Source: UBA10649 sp963749905 (lineage in GTDB: Bacteria > Actinomycetota > Actinomycetes > S36-B12). Taken from it: a stretch of 64,000 nt of DNA. Shown in pieces: positions 9,647 to 18,089 of this stretch. Position 1 is the first letter of the stretch; each line of letters begins with the position of its first letter. The notes under the pieces are model-generated. The model had not been told where the DNA came from. It did not search any database and saw only the letters and a list, made by a program, of their open reading frames with translations. The DNA lies in NCBI GenBank assembly GCA_963749905.1, contig CAVVOF010000006.1:434001-498000 (forward strand), given 5' to 3'. Both the position numbers and the translations under genes were made by a program.

Positions 9647-9794
9647 ATCTCTACTCTGCCTGACCGCATTGACCCAAGCACGGCCGAAGCGCACTGACCG
9701 GGAACCGGCCGGCGCGATGAAGCGCCACTCCCTCCGTGCCTCTTCGGGGACGTCTCATATGGAGGCGGTCCACTGGCAGGCGATCCCATTGGCG

Positions 9795-11203
9795 CTAGCC
9801 CGAGAGCAGGTCCACGAGCTCGGTGAAGCCTCGATTGCGGGCGTGCTGCAGCGGCCGTGACCCCGTCGCGGTCGGCGATCGTCGGGATCGGCGCCGTTGG
9901 CCAGGAGGATCCGCACGACCTCCTGATGCCTCCGGCCGCCGTCACCCAGGATCACCGCCTCGAGCAGGGCCGTCCACCCGAGGTCGTTCACATGGTTGAC
10001 GTCGATGTCCGTGCGTTCGAGCACGGCCTCCACGTAGTCGACGTGGCCGCGTTCCGACGCCGGGATCACGCTGACGCCCCCGTAGCGGTTGGTCAGGCGC
10101 GTGTCCGGCCTGCCCGGCAGCAGGGCGTCGAGCATCTTCACGCTCCCGGTGACGCCGGTGACCAGGAAGGGGGTGTCCCGCTGGTCGTCGAAAGCGTTCA
10201 CGTCGGCCCCACGCTCGACGAGCAGCCGCGCCACGTCGACATGGTCCTCCGTCACCGCGAGGAGGAGCGCCGTTCGCTCACGGCTGTCTCGCGCCTCGAT
10301 GTCAGCGCCATCGGCGAGGGCTGCCTCGACGGCGACGACGCTCCCGTCCCTGGCCGCGCTCAGCAGACGGGTCTCTGGGGTCATGGCTCGGCTCGCCTTC
10401 TTCAGCAGGGTCTCGATCTCGGTGAATCCGCGCCGCTGCGCGTGCTCGATCGGGCGCACGCCGTCCCGTTGGCTGGGGAGCTCGGCGTCGGCACCGGCGT
10501 CCAGCAACTGCCGCACCACGTCCTGGTACGGCTCGGTCCCCCTGCCCAGGATGATCGCCTCGTGCAGGGCCGTCCAACCGAGTTCGTTGACATGGTCGAC
10601 CTGGATACCCGCGTCGAGAAGCCGGCTGATGATCCTCGGGAATCCGCGCTCGGCCGCACGGATGAGGCCGGTGCCGTTGAAGCTGTCCTTGGCCTGGACA
10701 CGGGCGCCGTTGCTGAGCGTGAGGTCGAGCAGGCGCGGGTCGTCACCCACCTCGCTCGTCGCGATGAGGTAGGCGCTCTGCTCGGTGCGGTCCTTGTGGT
10801 TCACGTCCGCGCCGGCCTCGACGAGCACCCGAGCCACGTCGAGGTGGTTGCCGTAGGCCGCGAGCACCAGTGCGGTGGCCTGACTGTCGTCTGTGGCCTC
10901 GATGTCGGCGCCGGCTGCGAGCGCCGCATCCACCCCGGCGGCATCTCCGGCGGCGGCGGCGCGCAGGAGTTGCGCGTCGGCCTTCGCGTTCGCGGCTGCC
11001 GTGGGCGCCTCAGTCGGCGCAGCGGTCGGCGTTGGTGGCCCAGTCGTCGGGGCCGGCGCGGACGGCAAGACTGCCGAAGGCGACCCCGCCGACAACTGGG
11101 GACTCGCGGTCGCGGATCCGACGGCGGCCGGCTCGGATGGGCTGCAGCCGGCAATCAGTAGGAGCAGCACCGCTCCGACTGACGCGACCGATACGACTCG
11201 CAC
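9795..11203 (-). CDS. Ankyrin-repeat lipoprotein, reading frame broken twice near the 3' end
   Basis: The start is taken as GTG 11203, which gives a normal lipoprotein signal (VGAVLLLLIAG then Cys). An ATG at 11269 would put 22 extra residues before it. A Ser/Pro/Ala linker follows, then two sets of ankyrin repeats (AALAAGADIEATDDSQATAL; LLVERGADVNAFDDQRDTPF). After GADP the unbroken frame becomes Arg/Pro-rich and runs to 9755. Removing one base near 9886 and one near 9863 restores TIADRDGVTPLQHARNRGF, TELVDLLSG and a stop at 9795 (468 aa). The two +1 changes are decay or sequencing errors. A dead copy of the 3' end lies at 5541-5690. Confidence 0.8.
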
Positions 11204-11373
11204 AGGAGACGGTCTGTCTGACCGCCCGTGACCTGCGCGCGTTCGCGGTGTTCGAAGATTCCTTGGCATCGGTCTACACGCTAGGCCACCGCACCGCCAA
11301 CCGCGTCGATCCAGCCGAAAGGCTCTGGCGAAGGCCAGCCGTCAAGGATCCGGTGGAGCAGCAGGGATTCCGG

Positions 11374-11450
11374 TGGTGGGGCGGGTCGGGCTCGAACCGA
11401 CGACGACCAGATTATGAGTCCGGGGCTCTAACCAGCTGAGCTACCGCCCC
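11374..11450 (-). tRNA. tRNA-Met (CAT anticodon)
   Basis: 77 nt on the minus strand including an encoded CCA. The acceptor GGGGCGG pairs with CCGCCCC, the discriminator is A, the T arm is GTCGG-TTCGAGC-CCGAC, and the anticodon stem CCGGA/TCTGG encloses loop CTCATAA. The anticodon is CAT. The body looks like elongator tRNA-Met. A lysidine-modified tRNA-Ile2 also carries CAT and cannot be fully excluded by eye. Confidence 0.93.
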
Positions 11451-11499
11451 CAGGGGGTGGAGCGAGCCTATCCCGCCCCTTCGGCCCTGAGCCTCAGCC

Positions 11500-11805
11500 C
11501 TACCGACCCAGCACGCGTCGCTCCGGGCGTTCAACCGGGGCCCTCGACCGGCGCGGGTAGGGAGCGTTGGCCGCCGTCACAGACATCATGGACATCGCAA
11601 CTGCCGCGACAATCAGCATCCCCCGCACGGGGATCGGCAGCGGCGCGACGATGGCAGTCACGAACATTGCTATGCGTATTCCTTGCACGACCAAATACAT
11701 CTGGCGGCGCCGTCGCACCTGCGCACTGTGGCCCGGCGGGACGGTCGTGACGAGGCTCACCTCGCCGACGGGTGCCCGAGGCCGCCCAGGTCGCATCATG
11801 TGCAC
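11500..11805 (-). CDS. DUF3099 family small membrane protein
   Basis: 101 aa. A basic stretch (QVRRRRQMYLVVQGIRI) leads into two hydrophobic segments (about 43-58 and 62-80) and ends in Pro/Arg-rich residues. The RRRxxYLxxxGIR pattern followed by two helices and a VTAANAP segment is the DUF3099 signature, an actinobacterial family of unknown function. ATG 11805 is used; a second Met at 11799 is possible. It lies alone downstream of a DUF4377 lipoprotein gene on the same strand. Confidence 0.72.
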   Translation of the reverse strand: MHMMRPGRPRAPVGEVSLVTTVPPGHSAQVRRRRQMYLVVQGIRIAMFVTAIVAPLPIPVRGMLIVAAVAMSMMSVTAANAPYPRRSRAPVERPERRVLGR

Positions 11806-11888
11806 CCGCCCATCGTGCGCCTGCGAGCCCCAAACCGCCAGACCCGCGGCCAGACCCGACCGCGACCGATGCCTCGACCGGCGTCGTG

Positions 11889-12269
11889 CTACCCCGCAGG
11901 GGTCTCGCTGATCACCTCGACGAGGGTGTAGCTCAGACTCGAGCCGTCTGCGGGCGGACTAGCCACCTCGGCAACCCGCACGTCGATCACGTACGAGGTG
12001 CCCTCCACGTACTCGAAGCCCTCGATCGAGGAGTAGAACAACTCGCTCTCGCCGTCCTCGGTGTACGAGACCTGCATGCACTCCATCGGGCCGACGCCCT
12101 CGCACTCGGCGAGTTCGGGGCCGATCCACATGCGCACCACCTCGTCACCGGCTGCCGCCGAGGCCGACGGCGACGGCTCCTCGCTCGTGCTGCAGGCACT
12201 CGCCAGGATCAGCACTGCCACCGCAGCGAGGATGAGCCCGGTGAGGCGTCGGGTGGGATTCGTGGTCAA
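11889..12269 (-). CDS. DUF4377 domain lipoprotein
   Basis: 126 aa. The signal peptide has a lipobox (ILASA then Cys 26), followed by a Ser/Pro/Ala linker. The DUF4377 domain runs from about residue 43: MWIGPELAECEGVGPMECMQV, then LFYSSIEGFEYVEGTSYVI, and a final SSLSYTLVEVISETP. DUF4377 is often found in secreted proteins with HslJ/META-type domains; its role is unknown. The protein is predicted to be anchored on the outer face of the membrane. Confidence 0.82.
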   Translation of the reverse strand: MTTNPTRRLTGLILAAVAVLILASACSTSEEPSPSASAAAGDEVVRMWIGPELAECEGVGPMECMQVSYTEDGESELFYSSIEGFEYVEGTSYVIDVRVAEVASPPADGSSLSYTLVEVISETPAG

Positions 12270-12354
12270 CGGTGCCTCCGCGGCGTAGGGCAGTGCAGTC
12301 GATCGTCGGCGCTCAGGGTAGCCCGACAGTCGAGAGTGAAGGCGCGGCTCGCCG

Positions 12355-13708
12355 TCACCCCGCGAAGGCCGGCGCCACCCGCGGCCACGGGTTCAGCGTC
12401 TCCAGCACGCGAGCGACTGCGAGTAGCAGCGGCTCGCCGCCAGGGCGGGCGACGAGCTGCGCCGCGACCGGCGTCCGCGAGTCCGGATGCAGGCCCATCG
12501 GCACGACCATCGCCGGGTAGCCGGCCAGGTTCCACGGCGCCGCGTACGGCGCGTAGCGCACGTTCGACGCGATGTTCGCCGCCCAGGACCGCTGATGCCA
12601 CGGCACCGCGTCGAGTGGCGGTGCCGCGAGGGCGGGCGTGATGAGCAGGTCGCGTCCGGCGAGCAGCCGCTCGATCGATGCCCGCCACATCTCCCGCGGC
12701 CGCTCGCTCAGTGCAGCGGTACCGAGCAGCGCACGACCGATCGCGGCATGGACCCGCGTACGTGGCTGCAGCCTGCTCAGATCCAGTGCTGACGCCTCGA
12801 GCGCGGTACCGGCAAACCACCGCGACAGCGCCCCGATCGCGGCAGCGGTGACGGCGACATCCGTCTGTGCGAACTCGGTCCGCTCGACGGTGTGCCCCTC
12901 GCCGGCGAGTAGCGATGCGGCGCGAGTCGCGGCGCGACCCATCTCGGGGTCGAGACGCACGCCCGTGACCGGCGGCGACAGCGCCACCCCGATGCTGAGC
13001 CGACGGTCGAGATCCGCCGCTTGGGCCCAGTCGGGTCGCGCGGCCATCACGGACAGCACGAGGGCGGCGTCCGCCACCGTCGTCGCGACGAGGCCGTTCT
13101 CGCTGAGCCCGAACCAGTCGTTGACGCCGAGCTGCGCAGGCACCACGCCCATTCCCGGCTTGATGCCGACCAGGCCGGTGCACGCCGCTGGGATCCGGAT
13201 GCTGCCCATTCCGTCCGCCGCGTGCGCCACCGGCACCATGCCCGCATGCCACCGCCGCGGCCGCTCCCCCGCTGGATCCGCCCGGGGTGCGGGCGGGGTT
13301 CCAGGGGTTCCGAGTGGTCACGCCCGGACCGTCCGTGGTGCCGAAGACGCACAGCTCCGGCACGGCCGTCAGCCCCACGACGACCGCGCCGGCTGCGCGC
13401 AGCCGCGCGACGACGGGGTGGTCATGCGCCTGCGGCTGGTCCGACGTAGCCGCCGATCCGATCCGCATCGGCTCGCCCGCGACCGGCACGTTGTCCTTGA
13501 TGGCGACGGGCACGCCGGCCAGCGGGCCCTCGGGCGCCGAGCGTGCCTCGTCCATGGCCTGGGACCTGACGGCGGTGAACGCACCCACGAGCCGATCGCG
13601 CTCGCCGATGCGTCGCAGCGACTCCTCCGTGGCCTCCTCCCGCGAGACCTCTCCGCCGGTCACCGCCGTCGCGATTGCTGTCGCGGTCCACTCCCCTGTC
13701 CACGTCAT
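12355..13708 (-). pseudogene. Amidase (amidase signature family), interrupted by one +1 frameshift
   Basis: From ATG 13708 the frame encodes the amidase N-terminus, with catalytic Lys in GVPVAIKDN and the Gly/Ser-rich motif ending in GGSSGGAAAAVA. It then falls into the wrong frame. The remaining 294 codons (from 13239) carry GSIRIPAACTGLVGIKPGMG and the rest of the fold. Removing one base at about 13246 joins them as AAVAAGMVPVAHAADGMGSIR, giving a 450-aa protein of normal length. The Ser-cisSer-Lys triad would be complete once repaired. An amidase (amiA2) also lies near era in M. tuberculosis. Either an early pseudogene or a sequencing error. Confidence 0.82.
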
Positions 13709-13800
13709 GCCCCCATCCTGTACCCGGCTGAGGCGCGTCGCGCGGGGGCCGATGACAAGGACGCGAGCGGCAGGGCGCGACCGGTCGCGGACCGCTTGAG

Positions 13801-14229
13801 CTATGCGGCGGGCAGCAGCGGCTCGATCTGCGCGGCGAGCGCCGGCTCGGGTTGTGCCCCGACGACGCGTCCGACCACCTGGCCGCCCTTCAGCATGACG
13901 AGGGTCGGGATCGAGCTCGCGTCGTACTGGCGGGCGATCGCCGGGTTGTCGTCGACATTGACCTTGACGACCTTGAGCCGACCGGCGTAGCGCGAGGCGA
14001 GGCGCTCGAGGACCGGCGCCACCATGCGGCACGGCCCGCACCACGGCGCCCACAGGTCGACGAGGACGAGCGCGGACGTGTCGACCGCCGAGGTGAAGGA
14101 CGCGTCGGTGGCGTCCGCGATCCACGGCAGGTCGGTCTTGCACTTGGCGCAGCGGGGGCGCCCGGTGGCGACGTCGGGGACGCGGTTCTTGGCGGAGCAG
14201 GACGGACAGGCGACGACTCGTGCGGACAT
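13801..14229 (-). CDS. trxC: Thioredoxin with N-terminal zinc ribbon (thioredoxin 2 type)
   Basis: 142 aa from ATG 14229. The N-terminus has two Cys pairs (CPSC at 9-12, CAKC about 27-30), as in thioredoxin 2 (TrxC). The thioredoxin fold follows, with the active site WAPWCGPCRM and the cis-Pro in SSIPTLVMLKGG. It is cytoplasmic and reduces protein disulfides; the zinc ribbon makes TrxC-type proteins redox-sensitive. The open frame extends upstream to 14352, but the zinc ribbon begins right after the chosen Met. Confidence 0.9.
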   Translation of the reverse strand: MSARVVACPSCSAKNRVPDVATGRPRCAKCKTDLPWIADATDASFTSAVDTSALVLVDLWAPWCGPCRMVAPVLERLASRYAGRLKVVKVNVDDNPAIARQYDASSIPTLVMLKGGQVVGRVVGAQPEPALAAQIEPLLPAA

Positions 14230-14378
14230 GCCGAGTCCAACGCCGAGTGCCGCCCCTCTTGTTCCCGACGCATGTCCCGCGAGGCGGGAGAAGTGCGTCA
14301 ATCCGGGCCCGAATCGATGGATTTCGCGTGCCTGTCCCGCGTTACGGGACAAACGAGGGGTGCGGACAGAATGGGCGG

Positions 14379-14669
14379 GTGGCCACCCTCCGCATCCCGA
14401 TTCGTGTGAAGCCCGGTGCCTCCCGGACTCGCGTCGGGGGCCGCTATGGCGACGACCAGTTGATCGTCGCGGTCAACGCGCCCCCCGTCGAGGGCGCCGC
14501 CAACGACGCCGTTGTCGCGGCCGTTGCCGACGCTCTGGGCATTCGACCACGGCAGATCGCCCTGATCTCGGGTCACACGGCCCGGAGCAAGGTGCTCGAA
14601 GTCCAGGTCGCGGACGAGGCGTCGGCAACCGCACTGGCCACGGTCGCCGACCTCCTCAATGGCAGGTGA
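14379..14669 (+). CDS. DUF167 / YggU family protein
   Basis: 96 aa from GTG 14379. The pattern is characteristic: IRVKPGASRTRVGG, then VAVNAPPVEGAANDAVVAAVADALGI, then ISGHTARSKVLEV. It is a small alpha/beta protein of unknown biochemical function, found alone or beside YggT and pyrroline reductase genes. The open frame reaches back to 14220, but the conserved fold starts at the chosen GTG. It is divergent from the thioredoxin gene. Confidence 0.88.
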   Translation: MATLRIPIRVKPGASRTRVGGRYGDDQLIVAVNAPPVEGAANDAVVAAVADALGIRPRQIALISGHTARSKVLEVQVADEASATALATVADLLNGR

Positions 14670-14671
14670 TC

Positions 14672-14707
14672 GCATCTTGATGCAGATGGCTGATGCTAAG
14701 GTGCAGC
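14672..14707 (+). promoter_or_regulatory. Probable vapBC promoter with palindromic operator
   Basis: A 12-bp palindrome GCATCTTGATGC (14672-14683) is followed by a further GATGC (14692-14696) and a TAAGGT element (14697-14702) that fits the actinobacterial -10 TAnnnT. TAAGGT ends 5 bp before the vapB ATG, so the message may be leaderless. VapB-type antitoxins repress their own operon through such palindromes. The assignment is inferred from position and symmetry only. Confidence 0.5.
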
Positions 14708-14962
14708 ATGCGTACCACCGTCACGATCGACGACGCGGTGTATCGCGCCGCCAAGGCGCGAGCCGCCCTCACCGGCCAGACGGTCGGCTCCGTGATCGAG
14801 GATGCGCTGCGCGACCTGCTCTCACGGGGAGACACCGTCTCCGACCACCGAGCTGACCTGCCGGCGTTCAGCACCGGCCTTCATCCGGGCGTCGACTACA
14901 CCGACACCTCGGCACTGCTCGACCTGACCGAGGAAGGCTTGCCCCTCGATGCACGTCGTTGA
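14708..14962 (+). CDS. vapB: VapB-type ribbon-helix-helix antitoxin
   Basis: 84 aa. The ribbon-helix-helix DNA-binding domain covers residues 1-45 (MRTTVTIDDAVYRAAKARAA, then GSVIEDALRDLL). The C-terminal 35 residues are acidic and probably wrap the toxin. Its 3' end overlaps the PIN-domain toxin by 14 nt, the classic vapBC arrangement. ATG 14708 is chosen because the RHH begins there; a Met 5 codons upstream falls inside the promoter. Confidence 0.87.
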   Translation: MRTTVTIDDAVYRAAKARAALTGQTVGSVIEDALRDLLSRGDTVSDHRADLPAFSTGLHPGVDYTDTSALLDLTEEGLPLDARR

Positions 14963-15383
14963 CGTCAACGTCCTGCTCGCCGCGGCGTCCTCCGACCATC
15001 CCCACCACGCGATCGCAGGGGCCAAGCTGGGCGGATGGCTGTCCGGACCCGAACCGCTCGGGCTGCCGGACACTGTTCTGTCCGGATTCGTTCGCATCTC
15101 CACCAGCAGGGCCGCCTTTCCCCAACCGCTCGGGCCAAGCGACGCGTGGCTGTTCGTGAACCGGCTGCTCGACGCCCCGGCGGCGCGACTGCTCTCGCCT
15201 GGTGCCCGTCACTGGGCCATCTTCCGCGACCTCTGCGAGCGCTACCAGACGCGCGGCAACGACGTGACCGACGCGTTTTTCGCGGCGATCGCGATCGAAC
15301 AGCGCGCCACGTGGGTCTCCTTCGACCACGGCTTCGCCCGGTTCCGGGAACTGACGTGGCTCAACCCCGCCGAGGCGCAGTAA
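14949..15383 (+). CDS. vapC: VapC-type PIN-domain ribonuclease toxin
   Basis: 144 aa PIN domain. Acidic residues that would form the Mg site are visible: Asp5 in MHVVDVNVLL, a central Glu (about 97) in LCERYQTRGN, Asp in GNDVTDAFFAAIA, and Asp in VSFDHGFARF. VapC toxins cleave tRNA or rRNA when the antitoxin is lost. The 14-nt overlap with vapB ensures coexpression. Nothing suggests inactivation. Confidence 0.9.
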   Translation: MHVVDVNVLLAAASSDHPHHAIAGAKLGGWLSGPEPLGLPDTVLSGFVRISTSRAAFPQPLGPSDAWLFVNRLLDAPAARLLSPGARHWAIFRDLCERYQTRGNDVTDAFFAAIAIEQRATWVSFDHGFARFRELTWLNPAEAQ

Positions 15384-15401
15384 CACCTGTCTCCATGGAC
15401 C

Positions 15402-15431
15402 TTGTGCGCTTGTGACACACAGGACTAAGTT
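15402..15431 (+). promoter_or_regulatory. Candidate promoter for the secreted protein / multicopper oxidase genes
   Basis: TTGTGC (15402-15407) and TAAGTT (15426-15431) are 18 bp apart and fit sigma-70-type -35/-10 boxes. A near-perfect dyad, GGGTGATCACTCCC, lies just downstream (about 15444-15457) and could be an operator. The leader of about 140 nt to the ATG at 15582 contains no clear structure. Based on pattern only. Confidence 0.45.
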
Positions 15432-15581
15432 CGCCCTTACTCAGGGTGATCACTCCCCTACGACCCGGTGGGGCTCCGGGCCATTGGACCGCCGAGTTCG
15501 GCGACCGGCGGCCGTCATCCGTCGCCGTCCGGGTCGATCCTCGAGTCGGTCGGCGTCGTCGTCCAACAGACAAGGACGCAC

Positions 15582-16472
15582 ATGAAACGACACGTACTCG
15601 CGGGTGCGGCGGCCACGGCCCTCGTAGCCGCATTCATCGCCGTACCCGCCAATCCGGCCCAGGCTGCCGGCGCCATTCCCGTCGTGGACATCGCCGTCTC
15701 CGGCACGCAGGCGACCATCAGCCAGAGCACCATCCGACCCGGGGTGGTCGAGTTCCACGTCGGCACCTCGTTCGCCATTCCCGAGGAGATGGGTGGTGGA
15801 TCGGACTCGATGTCCATCGTTCGCACCGACCAGCTCGACCTGGTGCTCGCCACCCTCGGCGCAGTGTTCGCCGGTAACCCCGAGCAGCCGGAGACGATGG
15901 CCGCGGCAGCTCAAGGAATGCGCACGGTCCGCTCCATCTCAACGTGGTACGGAGGCGGCACCAAGGGCGACGTCTGGCAGGTCTACCTGCCGGCAGGCAC
16001 GTACTACGCCCTCGGCACCCAGTCCACCGCCATGGGACTCGCCCAGCCGGTGCCCTTCACTGTCGCCGGCCAGCCGCGTGCGGCGAAGGTGCACGCCGTG
16101 CAGGCCGCCATCTGGGCGACCGGTCAAGTGGGGCAGAACCAGTTCCGCTATGCGCAGCTCGGCCGACAGCCGGTGACCTGGTTCGCCTTCCGGAACAACT
16201 CCAAGGAGATCCACTTCCTCGACATCACCCCCGTGAAGGCGAGCACGACGACAGCCCAGGTGAAGGCTGCGCTCATGAGCTCCTCCCAAGAGGCCCCCAA
16301 GTGGGTGGCGGGCGAGCCGTTCTTCGTCGAGGTGATCTCCCCCGGGGTACGGGTCGCCGTGAAGCGGGCGCTCGAGCCGGGCAAGTATCTGGCGGACTGC
16401 TTCGTCCCCAGTGAGACCGACGGCATGCCGCACGCCCTGATGGGCATGTACAAGCTGTTCGTCGTCAAGTAG
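15582..16472 (+). CDS. Secreted protein of unknown function, paired with a multicopper oxidase
   Basis: 296 aa with a clear Sec signal peptide (MKRHVLAGAAATALVAAFIA, cleavage after AQA near residue 28). The start is set by AAGGA before ATG 15582. The body has two similar beta-rich halves (TISQSTIRPGVVEFHVGTS; then NQFRYAQLGRQPVTWFAF) and ends GKYLADCFVPSETDGMPHALMGMYKL, which resembles the copper loop of a plastocyanin-like fold (Cys, His and Met in order). It is 9 bp upstream of the oxidase. A cupredoxin-like electron donor or copper carrier is plausible but unproven. Confidence 0.7.
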   Translation: MKRHVLAGAAATALVAAFIAVPANPAQAAGAIPVVDIAVSGTQATISQSTIRPGVVEFHVGTSFAIPEEMGGGSDSMSIVRTDQLDLVLATLGAVFAGNPEQPETMAAAAQGMRTVRSISTWYGGGTKGDVWQVYLPAGTYYALGTQSTAMGLAQPVPFTVAGQPRAAKVHAVQAAIWATGQVGQNQFRYAQLGRQPVTWFAFRNNSKEIHFLDITPVKASTTTAQVKAALMSSSQEAPKWVAGEPFFVEVISPGVRVAVKRALEPGKYLADCFVPSETDGMPHALMGMYKLFVVK

Positions 16473-16481
16473 CAGGAATTC

Positions 16482-18065
16482 GTGGAGCATCGGCGCGCCG
16501 AGTCGATCTCCCTCGGAGTAGCCCTGGCCGTGATCCTGGCGGCGGTGACGCTCGTTGCGTTGCCGCCGCCGGGCGCGGGCAGCACGAACTCCGGATCGCA
16601 CGGCTCGGCACACGCAACCTCCCCGAGCGCGAAGGCGTGCCTGTCCATCAGGAACGATCGGCTCCGCCGGCAGTGCCAGGACAGCCTCATGCCCGACGGC
16701 CACCCGATCACCTCCATGGGCTCACCGGATCTGGGCGGCGGTCGGTCGGCAGCGGGACGGCAGCGCAGCCTGCGCGCGTTCCGGGGACCGCAGGGTCAGC
16801 CGGACGCCGCCTTCACCCTCGTCGCTGCGACCGGTCGCGCGACCATCGCCAGCACCGACCAGGAGGTGCTGACGTTCAACGGCGTCACGCCCGGTCCCAC
16901 TCTCACCGTGCGGCAGGGCGACCTCGTCGAGGTGCGCCTGGTCAATCGCGACGTCGCGCGCGGCGTGACCATCCACTGGCACGGGGTCGACGTGCCCGGC
17001 GCTGAGGACGGCGTCGCAGGCGTCACCCAGGATGCGGTCCTCCCCGGTGACGACTTCGTCTACCGCTTCGTGGTGCCGGACACCGGCACGTACTGGTACC
17101 ACTCCCACCAGTTCTCCGTCGACCAGGTCGCTCAGGGACTCATCGGGGCACTGGTGGCCCTGCCGCCGCCCGGGAGCGCCAGCGAGCCACGCGGCACCGA
17201 CGTCGTCGCCCTGGCCCACACCTACGGGCCGGCCCTGACCCTCAACGGCACGGACGCGCCAACTCCTGTCCAGGTGCCCAGCGGTCAGGTGGCGCGCGTG
17301 CGGTTCATCAACACCGACAACGGACCCATCCTCGCCAGCGCGTCGCAGGAGTTCCGCGTCGTGTCCATCGACGGATCGGACGTCCACGAGCCCACCCCCG
17401 TTGCCGGCTCGTACGTGCTGATCCCCGCCGGCGGGCGGGCCGACCTCGAGGTGGACGTCGGCGCGGCCAACGTCCGGGTCGGCCTGCTCGCTGGGCCGAC
17501 GATGGTCCTGGGTCCGGATCCAGCCGCCGGCGCGCCCGACCTGTCGATCACGTCGCGCTTCGACCCGTTGGCGTACGGCACGCCGGTCGCGACGGATGCC
17601 GTCCGCTCGGTGTCCGGCGCACCGGATCGGACCTTCCGCTACCGGATCGGGCAGCGCACCGGCTATCTCGACGGCAAACGCGGGAACTGGTTCACCATCA
17701 ACGGACGGATCGTGCCCGACGTACCGGAGTACGTCGTGCACCGCGGCGACATCGTCGAATGGGAGATCGCCAACACCTCACTGGTCGCGCACCCGATGCA
17801 CCTGCACGGGCACCACTGGCTGGTCATGTCCCGCAACGGGGTTCCCGCGACGGGCTCGCCATGGTGGGTCGACTCCCTCGAGATCAACCCCGGCGAGCGC
17901 TACGTACTGCGGATGGTCGCGGACAACCCCGGGGTGTGGATGTTCCACTGCCACAATCTGCCGCATGCGAAGTCGGGACTGATGACCGTCATGACCTACG
18001 ACAACGTGCGGACGCCCTTCGTCATGGGCAGGGTCCGGCCGGGGCTGGTGAACCAACCCGAGTGA
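16482..18065 (+). CDS. Secreted multicopper oxidase
   Basis: 527 aa from GTG 16482, preceded by an AGGA. A signal anchor is at residues 9-27. All four copper-binding motifs are present: HWHG at 165-168, YWYHSHQ about 204-210, HPMHLHGHHW about 437, and HCHNLPHAKSGLM about 488-500, whose last Met is the expected axial type-1 copper ligand. It is a laccase/CueO/CotA-type enzyme outside the membrane, oxidising phenols, metals or Cu(I) with O2. It is next to a secreted cupredoxin-like protein. Confidence 0.93.
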   Translation: MEHRRAESISLGVALAVILAAVTLVALPPPGAGSTNSGSHGSAHATSPSAKACLSIRNDRLRRQCQDSLMPDGHPITSMGSPDLGGGRSAAGRQRSLRAFRGPQGQPDAAFTLVAATGRATIASTDQEVLTFNGVTPGPTLTVRQGDLVEVRLVNRDVARGVTIHWHGVDVPGAEDGVAGVTQDAVLPGDDFVYRFVVPDTGTYWYHSHQFSVDQVAQGLIGALVALPPPGSASEPRGTDVVALAHTYGPALTLNGTDAPTPVQVPSGQVARVRFINTDNGPILASASQEFRVVSIDGSDVHEPTPVAGSYVLIPAGGRADLEVDVGAANVRVGLLAGPTMVLGPDPAAGAPDLSITSRFDPLAYGTPVATDAVRSVSGAPDRTFRYRIGQRTGYLDGKRGNWFTINGRIVPDVPEYVVHRGDIVEWEIANTSLVAHPMHLHGHHWLVMSRNGVPATGSPWWVDSLEINPGERYVLRMVADNPGVWMFHCHNLPHAKSGLMTVMTYDNVRTPFVMGRVRPGLVNQPE

Positions 18066-18089
18066 CGCCGCCCGACGCGGGCGAGCCGG

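Noticed and set aside
13258..14143. N-terminal part of a 625-aa open frame at 12266-14143
   Set aside because: It joins the wrong frame of the thioredoxin gene to the amidase; the true amidase start is 13708.
16482..18065. Two-domain nitrite reductase as identity of the copper enzyme
   Set aside because: The presence of all HxH pairs, the HCH motif and the length of 527 aa fit a multicopper oxidase rather than a nitrite reductase.
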